Below, piece by piece: positions 7,894 to 17,452 of a stretch of 64,000 nucleotides of DNA. Under the pieces are notes generated by a model, which made no database searches, was not told the DNA's origin, and saw only the letters and a program-made list of their open reading frames with translations. The first letter of the stretch is position 1, and every line of letters begins with the position of its first letter. The translations under genes were made by a program, and so were the position numbers. Origin of the DNA: Pilosibacter fragilis (GTDB lineage: Bacteria > Bacillota > Clostridia > Lachnospirales > Lachnospiraceae); NCBI RefSeq assembly GCF_032490495.1, contig NZ_JAVYJB010000010.1, positions 96,349 to 160,348 on the forward strand. The letters are read 5' to 3'.

Positions 7894-9090
7894 TTATCTG
7901 CGGTTCTTTAAGAAATCCGGGATATTGATCTGGGTCTCGCCGCGCTGTGCCGGACGGTAAACCGGGGCATTTCCAGTCGGGATGTTGTACTTCGGTGCGG
8001 AAGTCTCTGTTGTAGCTGCTGCCTCAGACGGAGTCTTTACGGACGGAGCAGTTCTCTGAACCGGGGCCTGCTGAGCCGGTACCTTTGTCTTGTAGTTTGT
8101 GAAATCCTTCATTGCGCGCTCAACCGGTGTGTTTGCACCGTGTGCGTCAAGGCCTGTAGCGATAACTGTGATCGTTACCTCGTCCTCCGCATTCTCATCG
8201 TACATAGCGCCGAAGATGATGTTAGCGTCATCGCCTGCAAGCTCCTGAACATAGCCAGCAGCCTCGTTTGCCTCGATCAGGCTGATGTCGCCGGAAATGT
8301 TGATGATAACGTGGGAAGCACCCTCGATGGTTGTCTCAAGAAGCGGGCTGGATACAGCCTGCTTAACAGCCTCAAGTGCCTTCTCGTCGCCCTTCGCCTT
8401 ACCAATACCGATATGAGCGATGCCCTTATCTGTCATAACAGTCTGAACATCAGCGAAGTCAAGGTTGATAAGACCCGGAACATTGATCAGGTCTGTGATT
8501 CCCTGTACTGCCTGAAGAAGAACCTCATCGGCTTTCTTTAATGCATCCGGCATGGTTGTCCGTCTGTCAACGATCTCAAGGAGACGGTCGTTTGGGATCA
8601 CGATCAGAGTATCCACTGCGTTCTTTAAGTTCTCGATTCCCTTTAACGCGTTGTTCATTCTCTGTCTGGCTTCGAAGCGGAACGGCTTTGTTACAACGCC
8701 GACTGTAAGAATTCCCATGTCTTTTGCGATCTGAGCGATCACCGGAGCTGCACCGGTACCGGTTCCGCCTCCCATACCACAGGTAACGAATACCATATCT
8801 GCGCCCTTAAGTGCCTGGGAGATTTCCTCCTGGCTCTCCTCAGCTGCCTTCTCGCCGATCTCCGGCTTTGCGCCTGCGCCGAGTCCCTTTGTGAGCTTCT
8901 CACCGATCTGCATGGCAGTCGGAGCTTTACAGAACTGAAGCGCCTGTTTATCTGTGTTGATACCGATAAACTCAACGCCCATAATATTTTCTTCTACCAT
9001 GCGGTTTACCGCGTTATTTCCGGCACCGCCGACACCGATCACAAGAATTCTTGCGGCATTCTCTGCCTCGTTTATCTTAATCTCTAACAA
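7894..9090 (-). CDS. ftsZ: Cell division GTPase FtsZ
   Basis: This is the tubulin-like protein that forms the division ring and recruits the septal machinery. It is 398 residues, normal length. The GTP-binding signature GGGTGTG is at residues 107-113 and the T7-loop region is intact. A Gln/Pro/Thr-rich linker of about 70 residues leads to the C-terminal peptide INIPDFLKNRR, which binds FtsA, SepF or ZapA in other bacteria. Translation starts at TTG (9088-9090), with AGGAGG 8 nt upstream. It has its own promoter (9173-9201) and its own terminator, so it can be expressed apart from the upstream wall genes. Confidence 0.97.
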   Translation of the reverse strand: MLEIKINEAENAARILVIGVGGAGNNAVNRMVEENIMGVEFIGINTDKQALQFCKAPTAMQIGEKLTKGLGAGAKPEIGEKAAEESQEEISQALKGADMVFVTCGMGGGTGTGAAPVIAQIAKDMGILTVGVVTKPFRFEARQRMNNALKGIENLKNAVDTLIVIPNDRLLEIVDRRTTMPDALKKADEVLLQAVQGITDLINVPGLINLDFADVQTVMTDKGIAHIGIGKAKGDEKALEAVKQAVSSPLLETTIEGASHVIINISGDISLIEANEAAGYVQELAGDDANIIFGAMYDENAEDEVTITVIATGLDAHGANTPVERAMKDFTNYKTKVPAQQAPVQRTAPSVKTPSEAAATTETSAPKYNIPTGNAPVYRPAQRGETQINIPDFLKNRR

Positions 9091-9172
9091 GAATGTCTCC
9101 TCCTTTAATATCTATCAATCTATTACATCTGTATTAGCATGGTCATAAAAATCCCAAGTTAATCTAACATAT

Positions 9173-9201
9173 ATCATATTTGATTTTTTGAAAAATATCA
9201 A
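9173..9201 (-). promoter_or_regulatory. ftsZ promoter
   Basis: TTGATA, 17 bp of A/T-rich spacer, TATGAT on the minus strand, about 80 nt before the TTG start of ftsZ. Confidence 0.65.
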
Positions 9202-9252
9202 CCTTAAATTTATGGTTTTTTTGAAAAAAACACTGATTTTCCGCTGTCCCCG

Positions 9253-9307
9253 GCCTAAGCTTTCTTACGGTCAGCGCAGCAAGTGCGCAGACCTGATGAA
9301 TCGTTAC
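9253..9307 (+). repeat. Family 1 repeat fragment, copy C
   Basis: Only the right third of family 1 is present: CCTAAGCTTTCTTACGGTCAGCGCAGC...GCAGACCTGATGAATCGTTAC. The central hairpin and left end are missing. It lies between ftsQ and ftsZ. Confidence 0.65.
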
Positions 9308-9308
9308 T

Positions 9309-10124
9309 CTAATTCTTCTTCACAAAACGGTACGTCGGGCTGGAATTCGTCTCGTCATAGGTATCCAGATACAGCGTACCCGAAAGTCCTGTGAGCTCCG
9401 TCATGATATCGTGAAGCTCCGCGATCTTTCCGTCAAGGCTATCCGAATTTCCAAGCTCCACCGTGATGTCCCCCATCACAAGCTCCGCCTCATTGTAGCT
9501 GTTATAGTTGATCTTGTCCACCTGGATATCGCTGACATTCAGCACCTGGGTCAGGTTTAAGATCTCGCCGAAAATATCCTGATCCGCCACCGGAAGCGGC
9601 TGGTGCAGGACGATATGTCCGAACTCGAGACCAGCGATCACCGGAACGCCCGGAAGCTGCTCGGAAGAGCTCTCCACAATGATTCCGTCCTTATCGAAGT
9701 ACATGTAGCTGCTCATGTAGGAGACGCAGCCCACAACGCTCTTCTCAAACACAACGACCTCCACCTTTGTGGGGCTCTTGAAATTGATCTTATATTCCTC
9801 GATAAACGGAATGGACTTGTGCTCCTTAAACCGGTTCTGATAATAGCAGAACGCGGAATTTCTGGACCACTTGCCGTCAAATAAGAGCGACTCGATCTGT
9901 TCCTTCGTATACTGCTTATTTCCGCTCACTTCCACATCCTTGATCCGTATCGAAAAGACAAGAACGAGAAGAATGACGAGAATCGCCAGGATCACTCCAA
10001 TGATGATCCCCGTCTTTCTTCCTCCTCTCCTGTTGTACATTCCAAATCCGCTGCTGCTTCTTCTTCCGAAATGGAAATTGAAGCCGCGTCTTCCAAATCC
10101 AAGACCTCTTCTTCTAAATAACAT
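9309..10124 (-). CDS. ftsQ: Cell division protein FtsQ/DivIB
   Basis: This bitopic septal protein bridges FtsL and the septal transpeptidase. From the ATG at 10124 it has 271 residues: a strongly basic, Gly/Arg/Phe-rich cytoplasmic tail (1-37), one membrane helix (38-57), a POTRA domain starting at about 60 (IKDVEVSGNKQYTKEQI) and the FtsQ beta domain. The start follows AGGTGAAGAGAAA; a GTG 36 nt upstream is in frame and less likely. It lies between murA and ftsZ in the expected dcw order. Confidence 0.88.
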   Translation of the reverse strand: MLFRRRGLGFGRRGFNFHFGRRSSSGFGMYNRRGGRKTGIIIGVILAILVILLVLVFSIRIKDVEVSGNKQYTKEQIESLLFDGKWSRNSAFCYYQNRFKEHKSIPFIEEYKINFKSPTKVEVVVFEKSVVGCVSYMSSYMYFDKDGIIVESSSEQLPGVPVIAGLEFGHIVLHQPLPVADQDIFGEILNLTQVLNVSDIQVDKINYNSYNEAELVMGDITVELGNSDSLDGKIAELHDIMTELTGLSGTLYLDTYDETNSSPTYRFVKKN

Positions 10125-10243
10125 TTTCTCTTCACCTGTTATCTGATCACTTGTTCTCACGTAACATCATTGGGACCCGCGCACCTGCCACACTGATCAC
10201 CGGAAGACTCTGGTCTGGAGCAAAAAACCCATTGCCACGATCA

Positions 10244-11512
10244 TCACAGCTCATCTTCCTCTATGTCTGCCCCAAGCTTTCTCAAATCTCTTCCGATATC
10301 CTCGTACCCGCGCTTTAAATGTCCACTGTCCGAGATCACGCTGAGTCCGTCCGCCGCCAGGGCCGCCACCAAAAGCGCCGCCCCGCCGCGAAGATCCGGC
10401 GTCTCCGCAATTCCCGGAACAAGAGGATATCTTCCTCTTATTATGGCTGTATCTTTATGGAGCGATACGTCGGCCCCAAAGGCTGCAAGCCGCATCGCCG
10501 CCTCAAACCGTGCCTCATACACGGTCTCTTTAAACCGACTCTCCCCGCTTCCCGCTGCCTCCACGGCGAGAAAGACAGACTGAAGATCCGTCGGAAATCC
10601 CGGGTATGGCCCGGTGTCGATCTCGACCCCGGCCGGACGCCGTTCCATCACCATACCGATCCTGGCTTTCGGTCCGGTCGCCCCGGATATCCGGATCCCG
10701 GCTCCCATTTTTCGGAGTGCCTTTAACGGTTCTACCAGAACCACCGGATCCACACCGGTGATCTCGATCTCCCCGCCGGCTGCCGCTGCCGCCGCCAGGT
10801 ATGTCCCCGCACAGATTCTGTCTCCTGCCGTCACATGATCCGTCGGAAAGAGCTTTTCCACCCCATCCACCGTGATAGTCCCGGTGCGCTCCCCGGATAT
10901 CTTTGCTCCCATAGAACGCAGGAAGCTGCAGAGTTCCACGATCTCCGGCTCCCTGGCACAGTTTAGGAGCTTTGTCGTGCCGGATGCCAGAGCGGCAGCC
11001 ATCAACGCGTTCTCCGTCGCCCCGACACTGGGATATGGAAAACGGAATGTTGTTCCACAAAGCTTTTTCGCTTTTGCAATCAGCATTCCGCCATCATCAA
11101 GTATCTCTGCTCCCATTGCCCGGAGCACATCCAGGTGAAAATCGATCGGACGTTTTCCGATCACACAGCCGCCCGGATACCAGGTCGTCACCTCCCCGGC
11201 CCTGGATAACAGCGGTCCCAAAAGCAGGCTGGAAGACCGCATCTTCCCCACCGTCTTCTCGGAGATCACCGTTCCAGAAAGCCCGGAGGCATCGATCTCC
11301 AGGACATCGTCCTGAAACATCACCTGACACCCAAGGTCCCTTAAGATCTCCGCCATGAGGAACACGTCCGAAATTCTCGGAACATTCCGTATCTCGGTTC
11401 TTCCCTCTGTCAAAAGACTCACCGCCATCATGGGCAGCACCGCGTTTTTTGCACCCTGGACTTTTATTTTTCCATGCAGAGGCTTAAGCCCCTGAACTTT
11501 AAACACCTGCAA
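10244..11512 (-). CDS. murA: UDP-N-acetylglucosamine 1-carboxyvinyltransferase MurA
   Basis: MurA transfers enolpyruvate from PEP to UDP-GlcNAc, the first committed step of peptidoglycan synthesis, and is the target of fosfomycin. Counting from the TTG at 11510-11512 (GGGGGA about 6 nt upstream) the protein has 422 residues, with Lys22-Asn23 in GAKNAVLP and the catalytic Cys116 in PGGCVIGKRP, matching standard numbering. A longer frame reaching back to 11563 has no ribosome site and overlaps a possible promoter (TTGATA, 17 bp, TTATAG). It occupies the place where murG stands in many Firmicute dcw clusters. Confidence 0.95.
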   Translation of the reverse strand: MQVFKVQGLKPLHGKIKVQGAKNAVLPMMAVSLLTEGRTEIRNVPRISDVFLMAEILRDLGCQVMFQDDVLEIDASGLSGTVISEKTVGKMRSSSLLLGPLLSRAGEVTTWYPGGCVIGKRPIDFHLDVLRAMGAEILDDGGMLIAKAKKLCGTTFRFPYPSVGATENALMAAALASGTTKLLNCAREPEIVELCSFLRSMGAKISGERTGTITVDGVEKLFPTDHVTAGDRICAGTYLAAAAAAGGEIEITGVDPVVLVEPLKALRKMGAGIRISGATGPKARIGMVMERRPAGVEIDTGPYPGFPTDLQSVFLAVEAAGSGESRFKETVYEARFEAAMRLAAFGADVSLHKDTAIIRGRYPLVPGIAETPDLRGGAALLVAALAADGLSVISDSGHLKRGYEDIGRDLRKLGADIEEDEL

Positions 11513-11568
11513 ACCGATTCCCCCGCATATGCCGCTATAAAACAGTATATGCAAGAGTATCAATTATG

Positions 11569-12981
11569 TTACTGCTGTTCCAGCCTGATCTGGTTGGACA
11601 CACTTAGTACCATTCCCATCTCAATCATCAAAAACAGCACCGACGTACCCCCGTAACTGATAAACGGAAGCGTGATTCCCGTGTTCGGAATCACATTCGT
11701 AACAACGGCAATGTTCAAGACGACCTGGATCGCGATATGTGCCAGAACACCTGTCACCAGCATTGCACCAAATAGATCCGGCGCATTTCCGGCGATGACT
11801 AAAAATCTGTACAGCATGAACAGGAACATGAATATCACGGCTACCGCGCCGAAAAGTCCCAGCTCCTCACAGATCACCGCGAAGATCATATCGTTCTGCG
11901 GCTCCGGAAGGAAGCTTAACTTCTGGATACTCTGTCCCAGTCCCTTTCCGAGAAGGCCGCCGGAACCGATGGCGTACAGTCCCTGAAGGACCTGATATCC
12001 ACCGGACTTCGGATACGCCTCCGGGTTTTTCCACACCAGGATTCGGCTCAGCTGGTAGGAATGGAGGATTCCCGCCTTCTCGAGGGCGATGGCCACAGGC
12101 GGCGCGAAGACGATGACAGTGATTCCAAGCGCCACCGTCGCAATAAATGGCCATTTTCTCTTGCACGCGATAAACATCATGACGAAAGCGATTCCGCAGA
12201 TGATGATACCGGAGCTTAAGTTGTTCATGGTGACGAGAAGTGCCAGAGGTCCGATGAGGACCGCGATCATTCCCCACACCCGCCATTCATTGATCTGCTT
12301 TCCAAGTCTCGTGATGAGCACGGCCAGAAGCAGGATCACCACGATCTTTACAAGCTCTGCAGGCTGGAAACGCAGGGATCTTGTTCCCAGCCATCTTTTC
12401 TTGCCGTTAACCGCGATTCCCAGTGGTGTAAATGTTACAAGGATCTCGCAGATATAGGATACCACTACTGCCGGAACAGTAAACTTCGCCAAGAAGTGAT
12501 AGTCGATCTTTGAAATGATCAGCATCAGGATGAATCCAGCCACGGCGATCTGTCCCTGACGCACCATGTAGTAGTTGGACGGCTGCCTGCTCACCTGGGC
12601 ATTGTAGGCGCTGGAACTGTAGATCATGATCAGTCCGAATACCGTAAGGAAGATAATGACCACTAAGAGGTCATAGTCGTAAAAACGGCGTGCTTTCTTT
12701 TTCCGTTTTCCCTCTTCCTGTACAGGAGCCCCGTACATCTGCTGCTGCCGCAGCATTTCCTGTCTCTGCTGCATCTCACGGCGCTGCTGCATCAGAAGCT
12801 GCTCTCTTCGCTGTCCCTCCTGCTGGCGTTTCGCCCGCTCTCTTTCAATCTGCTGACGCTCCAACTGTTCTCCGGACATCTGCTGTCTCTGCATCTGCTG
12901 TCTCTGCATCTGCTGACGATGTACCTGCTGTCTCTGCGCCTGTGCCCTGCCGCCGGCTTTTCGAACTTTCTTTCGAGCCAC
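11569..12981 (-). CDS. ftsW: Septal peptidoglycan polymerase FtsW with Gln/Arg-rich N-terminal tail
   Basis: This is a SEDS-family glycan strand polymerase acting with the septal PBP. The membrane core from about residue 104 has the family's ten-helix pattern and the motif ITLPFISYGGTSV near the end. Unusually, the first 100 residues form a cytoplasmic tail made almost only of Gln, Arg, Met and Glu; I count 27 Gln in residues 1-81, with QRQQM-type units repeated. The coding DNA there is a degenerate CTG/CAT/TCT tandem repeat. FtsW proteins usually have only a short N-terminal segment. It lies between murD and murA. Confidence 0.95.
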   Translation of the reverse strand: MARKKVRKAGGRAQAQRQQVHRQQMQRQQMQRQQMSGEQLERQQIERERAKRQQEGQRREQLLMQQRREMQQRQEMLRQQQMYGAPVQEEGKRKKKARRFYDYDLLVVIIFLTVFGLIMIYSSSAYNAQVSRQPSNYYMVRQGQIAVAGFILMLIISKIDYHFLAKFTVPAVVVSYICEILVTFTPLGIAVNGKKRWLGTRSLRFQPAELVKIVVILLLAVLITRLGKQINEWRVWGMIAVLIGPLALLVTMNNLSSGIIICGIAFVMMFIACKRKWPFIATVALGITVIVFAPPVAIALEKAGILHSYQLSRILVWKNPEAYPKSGGYQVLQGLYAIGSGGLLGKGLGQSIQKLSFLPEPQNDMIFAVICEELGLFGAVAVIFMFLFMLYRFLVIAGNAPDLFGAMLVTGVLAHIAIQVVLNIAVVTNVIPNTGITLPFISYGGTSVLFLMIEMGMVLSVSNQIRLEQQ

Positions 12982-12993
12982 GCTAAGCCTCCA

Positions 12994-14340
12994 TTACAGC
13001 GCGTTGACGCATTCCTTAAAGATTCGTCCGCGCTCCTCAAAGTTCTTGAACATTCCCCAGCTTGCGCATGCCGGAGAGAGCAGCACATAATCGCCTGCAT
13101 TCGCGTAAGAAGCGCATACCTGAACGGCCTCCTGCATGTCTTCCGCGTACATGATATCCGTGATACCATGTTTCTTTGCGCACTCAGCGATCTTATCTCT
13201 TGTCTGGCCAATGAGGACGAGATAGCGGACTTTTCCGTCAAAGTTCTCGATCCACTCGTCATACTCGGAATGCTTGTCATATCCGCCTGCGATTAAAAGT
13301 GTCGGTCCCGGCATCGCCTTGATGGCCTGGATCGCCGCATCCGGGTTTGTTCCCTTGGAGTCATTATAATAAGTAACGCCGAAACGCTCTCTTACATACT
13401 CGATCCTGTGCTCTACAGCCTTGAACTCCCTGCATGCCTCGCGGATCATATCCATCGGGACGCCTAAATGGATCGCGATGGCAACGGCTGTCATCACGTT
13501 CTCGTGGTTATGTCTTCCGATGATGTTTAACTCGTTGACATCGAGGACCTTCTCGTTCTTTCCATCATGGCGGTAAACGATGAAATCTCCGTCCATGAAG
13601 ATGCCCTCGTCGAGCTTCTCCTTGCTGCTGAAGTAGAGGACCTTGCACTTTAAGGTCTTTCCGAATTCTCTGAGGACCGGATCCTCGTAGTTTAATACGC
13701 AGGTATCTTCCTCTGTCTGGTTTCTTGTGATCCCCTCTTTGACCTGAATATAGCACTCCATGGTCTTATGGCGGTCCAGATGGTCCGGAGTGATGTTTGT
13801 GATCGCGGACACATTCGGATGGAAATCCATGATGGTCTCAAGCTGGAAGCTGGAAACCTCCGCGACGGTAACGGACTCGTCTGTGGTTTCAAGAGCGTGA
13901 GCGGTGTACGGATCACCGATGTTTCCTACTACGAATACGCTCTTATAGAACTTTCTCATGATCTCGCCTGTGAGGGCTGTCGTTGTTGTCTTTCCGTTTG
14001 TACCTGTGATAGCCGCAAGTTTTCCCTTTGAGCAGTGGTAAGCAAGCTCGATTTCACTCCAGATCGGGATCTTCGCCTCGTCGATCACCGCAACGAACGG
14101 TGACTCAAGCGGAATACCAGGGCTGATGACGCATAACTCCACACCCATAAGGTCTGTCTTCTTCAGTTCACCGAGAACGATCGTCACCTTCGCACCCTCA
14201 TCAAATTTTGCTTTCAGCTTCTCTTCGGAAAGCTTCTCATTTCCATCATAAAGAACCACTTCGCCGCCCTGGGCAAGCAGAAGCTTTGCGGCAGAAATAC
14301 CGCTGATTCCCGTTCCTGCAACTAATACTTTCTGTGACAT
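12994..14340 (-). CDS. murD: UDP-N-acetylmuramoylalanine--D-glutamate ligase MurD
   Basis: MurD adds D-glutamate to UDP-MurNAc-L-Ala with ATP in the cytoplasm. It is 448 residues, full length. The N-terminal Rossmann-like domain opens VLVAGTGISG; the ATP site is GTNGKTTT at 112-119; the C-terminal ligase domain carries the YYNDSKGTNPDA motif. Its stop is 12 nt from the ftsW start, so the two are almost certainly cotranscribed. Confidence 0.97.
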   Translation of the reverse strand: MSQKVLVAGTGISGISAAKLLLAQGGEVVLYDGNEKLSEEKLKAKFDEGAKVTIVLGELKKTDLMGVELCVISPGIPLESPFVAVIDEAKIPIWSEIELAYHCSKGKLAAITGTNGKTTTTALTGEIMRKFYKSVFVVGNIGDPYTAHALETTDESVTVAEVSSFQLETIMDFHPNVSAITNITPDHLDRHKTMECYIQVKEGITRNQTEEDTCVLNYEDPVLREFGKTLKCKVLYFSSKEKLDEGIFMDGDFIVYRHDGKNEKVLDVNELNIIGRHNHENVMTAVAIAIHLGVPMDMIREACREFKAVEHRIEYVRERFGVTYYNDSKGTNPDAAIQAIKAMPGPTLLIAGGYDKHSEYDEWIENFDGKVRYLVLIGQTRDKIAECAKKHGITDIMYAEDMQEAVQVCASYANAGDYVLLSPACASWGMFKNFEERGRIFKECVNAL

Positions 14341-14419
14341 GGTTTCTCCTCCTATATACTCGTAATGAATGACCGCTCAGCCTGCTATTTTCCTGCGCAT
14401 GTCTGAACATTTACCCTAA

Positions 14420-15388
14420 TTATAATCCCATGTAGGCAACCAGGCAAAGGATCGCCGTAACGATCGAAAATACTGCGACAACTCTCGTCTCGGACCATCC
14501 GCAAAGCTCGAAATGGTGGTGGATCGGAGCCATCTTGAAGATTCTCTTCCCGCCAGTCTTTTTAAAGTATGTGACCTGAATGATGACGGAGAGGACCTCC
14601 ACCAGGTAGATCAGGCCAACGACGGCGATAAAGATCGGCATCTGCATCATGAACGCGCTGGATGCCACGAAACCGCCGAGGGCCAGGGAACCCGTGTCTC
14701 CCATGAACACCTTCGCCGGATATACGTTGAACAGTAAAAAGCCTAACAGACTTCCCACAACGGCACCTGTGATCGGGCTGATCCCGCTGTTTTCTCCGAT
14801 GGCAACCACGGTGAAGAATGTCGCCACAAGGATCGTAACACTTGTGCAGAGACCGTCAAGACCGTCTGTAAAGTTTACACCGTTGTCGGTTCCGAGAACG
14901 ATAAAGAATACCGCCGGAATAAACAGCCAGCCGAGATTCAGATAATATCCATTTTCAAATCCGCCAGTGAAAGGGATCAGCATTCCTGTTCCCACTTCTC
15001 CGGAAGTCATCAGATAGTAGGTGAAAATCCCCGTGATGATGAACTGACCGATGAGCTTCTGGATCGGGTTTAAACCTTCCGAACGCTTCATGACGATCTT
15101 GATGTAGTCATCCAGAAAACCGATGATTCCGAATCCCACCGTCACGAAGAGGATCGGGATGATCCGCGGATAGCTCTTAATGTAAAATAAGGATGTGATC
15201 ACGATCGCCGTGAGGATGATGAGTCCTCCCATCGTCGGTGTTCCCTGTTTCTTTAAATGGCTCTGCGGACCGTCATCGCGGACCTGCTGTCCGAATTTCA
15301 GCCGGTGAAGAAATGGAATGATCACCGGGCAGAGCGCTGCGCTGATTGCGAAGGCGATAATGATCGCCAGAATTGTCTCATTTACCAT
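14420..15388 (-). CDS. mraY: Phospho-N-acetylmuramoyl-pentapeptide transferase MraY
   Basis: MraY moves phospho-MurNAc-pentapeptide onto undecaprenyl phosphate, forming lipid I at the membrane. The protein is polytopic, with the family motifs DDGPQSHLKKQGTPTMGG, NFTDGLDGL and APIHHHFE. I start it at the ATG at 15388, where GAGG lies about 6 nt upstream and the product begins with a hydrophobic helix (322 residues). A GTG 27 nt further up would add nine residues. It is followed by murD. Confidence 0.95.
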   Translation of the reverse strand: MVNETILAIIIAFAISAALCPVIIPFLHRLKFGQQVRDDGPQSHLKKQGTPTMGGLIILTAIVITSLFYIKSYPRIIPILFVTVGFGIIGFLDDYIKIVMKRSEGLNPIQKLIGQFIITGIFTYYLMTSGEVGTGMLIPFTGGFENGYYLNLGWLFIPAVFFIVLGTDNGVNFTDGLDGLCTSVTILVATFFTVVAIGENSGISPITGAVVGSLLGFLLFNVYPAKVFMGDTGSLALGGFVASSAFMMQMPIFIAVVGLIYLVEVLSVIIQVTYFKKTGGKRIFKMAPIHHHFELCGWSETRVVAVFSIVTAILCLVAYMGL

Positions 15389-15460
15389 GCTGAACCTCAT
15401 ATTTTCCTGCTGCACCTCATACTTCCTATGTAAATTGACATGCCGTCTTCCGACAGCACC

Positions 15461-15521
15461 ATGAAATTCAGCTGTTCCGCGCCTTCGGCGCTCCCACAGC
15501 TGCCGCCTGACAACATTTCAT
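15461..15521. repeat. Palindromic element between mraY and the second PBP gene
   Basis: Nested inverted repeats: ATGAAAT/ATTTCAT at the ends, CAGCTGT/ACAGCTG inside, and a GCGCC-TTC-GGCGC core. A 17-codon frame (ATG to TGA) exists on the minus strand, but I see no ribosome site for it. It is found once in the window. Confidence 0.4.
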
Positions 15522-15646
15522 AGCGTAAATAGTATACGTCCTTTTTTCCCAATAATCAATCAGAACATTTGATACAAAGGCCAAAAGACCTGAATTTCTC
15601 CTGCCATCTGTGCTCACATACGCACAAAGCGCAGAGCGGTTCAATA

Positions 15647-17380
15647 TTAATCCGTCTCCGAAACCGACGTGATATCCAGATACGGAAGAATATTCGAAAA
15701 AATATCAGCCACCACCGGTGCCGCGATGGTTCCGCCGTAATAGATCCCCACCGGCTCGTCGATAGTGATCAGCGCGATGACCTGGGGATCATCGGCGGGC
15801 GCAAATCCTAAAAAAGAAGAAATATATTTCTTTAAGCTTCTCGGCAGCTTCTCCGATGTCGCCGTCTTTCCGCCGACCCGGTAACCTGGAAGCTTCGCCC
15901 GCTTTCCGCTTCCTTCCGCCACTACCTGCTCTAAAATATACCGCATGGTCTCGCTGGTAGCTTCCGACACGACTCCCATCCGCTCCGGATAGGAAAACTT
16001 CTGGTAATATGTCCCATCCGTGCTCTCCACATTCATCGCAAAGTGGGGCGTGATCCGCCTGCCCCCGTTTATGATGGAGGACGCCGTCGTGATGAGCTGG
16101 ATCGGCGTGATCTGAAAGGACTGTCCAAAGGAGACGGTGGCGAGCTCCACAAGTCCCATATTTTCCTTCTTGTGCATGATCGTCGCTGCCTCGCCGGGCA
16201 GATCGATCCCGGTCTTTCCGAGAAGCCCAAACTGTTCGAAATAATGATAGAACGAATCCACGCCAAGTCGCGCGCCAACGTCGATAAACACCGGGTTACA
16301 GGAGTTCATGGCTCCCTGTAAAAATGTCTCTCCTCCATGTCCACCGATCTTATGGCAGCGGATCTTCCGGTCTTCCACGATCCGGAAGCCCGGGCAGGAG
16401 AACCTGTCATCCAGATGGACCACTCCCGCCTCCAGCCCTGCTGCGGCGGTGATGATCTTAAATGTGGAGCCGGGCTCGTAGGTATCGTTGATGCAGCGAT
16501 TCCGCCACATCTTATTTCTCGCGTCCTGAAGCTCCGTCCCAGTGAGTCCGCCGCTTTCCACATTCAGCGTGAACGGGTCGTTCAGATCAAACTCCGGGAC
16601 ATTTACCATAGCGTAGATCTCCCCATTCCGGGGATTCATGACGATCACGGAGACCGCCTTCGCACCTTTTTTCTCCATGACCTGGTACGCCGCCTGCTCC
16701 GCGTACTTCTGGATGTTCACATCCAGGCTCACGGTCAGGGTATTTCCGGGCACCGGCTCCACCCGCTCCTCCGCGGCATTCTGGAGTTCCGTGCCCTTCG
16801 CGTCGGAGGTCGTCAGTATCAGACCATCCCTGCCCTTTAAGTACCTCTCGTACATGACCTCCAGGCCGATGATCCCCTGATTGTCCGCTCCGGTGAATCC
16901 CAGGACCTTTGATGCGAGACTTCCGTAAGGATAATATCTCTTATAATCCTCATCGACCTTCACACCGGAGAGTCCGAGATTCATGATCTGGTCCCCCACC
17001 GACTTCTCCACATTTGTCCGGATGATCTCCCTGGAAGACCACTTTTCTACCTTTTTCCGGACCTCCGGCTCCGGAAGCTCCAGGATCCGCACCAGCTCCC
17101 GGATCACCTTCTCCGGCTCCGTCACCTGATTGTGGATCACGGACACGGTGCAGACCGTCCGGTTCGCGGCGATCACAGTGCCATTCCGATCCACGATCTC
17201 GCCCCGGGCAGCCTTGATGGTCCGCTCCCTCTTGTGGAGCTCATCCGCCATCTTGCTGTAGTGGTCCGACCTCGCGATCATCAGGAATCCCAGCTGGGCG
17301 CACAGCCCCACCATCAGAAGCACCGAGATTAAAAAAACGATAAAAAGCTTCTTTCTGTGATGTGTCAGAAATTCCGCCAT
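15647..17380 (-). CDS. Class B penicillin-binding protein (SpoVD/PBP2-like) with altered KTG motif
   Basis: This is a 577-residue transpeptidase: cytoplasmic stub, membrane helix (about 11-34), PBP dimerisation domain (KRERTIKAARGEIVDRNG), then the transpeptidase domain. The catalytic serine motif is S305-TFK and the second motif S360-C-N362. The third motif, normally KTG, reads K505-T-A-T, with alanine in place of glycine; I checked this directly in the DNA. There is no PASTA domain, which SpoVD usually has. The neighbouring PBP gene has an intact KTGT. The YkgJ gene stands 72 nt upstream and mraY follows. It may be the sporulation (SpoVD) member of the pair, which is inference. Confidence 0.92.
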   Translation of the reverse strand: MAEFLTHHRKKLFIVFLISVLLMVGLCAQLGFLMIARSDHYSKMADELHKRERTIKAARGEIVDRNGTVIAANRTVCTVSVIHNQVTEPEKVIRELVRILELPEPEVRKKVEKWSSREIIRTNVEKSVGDQIMNLGLSGVKVDEDYKRYYPYGSLASKVLGFTGADNQGIIGLEVMYERYLKGRDGLILTTSDAKGTELQNAAEERVEPVPGNTLTVSLDVNIQKYAEQAAYQVMEKKGAKAVSVIVMNPRNGEIYAMVNVPEFDLNDPFTLNVESGGLTGTELQDARNKMWRNRCINDTYEPGSTFKIITAAAGLEAGVVHLDDRFSCPGFRIVEDRKIRCHKIGGHGGETFLQGAMNSCNPVFIDVGARLGVDSFYHYFEQFGLLGKTGIDLPGEAATIMHKKENMGLVELATVSFGQSFQITPIQLITTASSIINGGRRITPHFAMNVESTDGTYYQKFSYPERMGVVSEATSETMRYILEQVVAEGSGKRAKLPGYRVGGKTATSEKLPRSLKKYISSFLGFAPADDPQVIALITIDEPVGIYYGGTIAAPVVADIFSNILPYLDITSVSETD

Positions 17381-17452
17381 GTCAAAACCTTCATCTTAAA
17401 AGTCTTGGTAATTAATATACGGGACTTCCCGTTTCCTCATGCACGGATTTTA

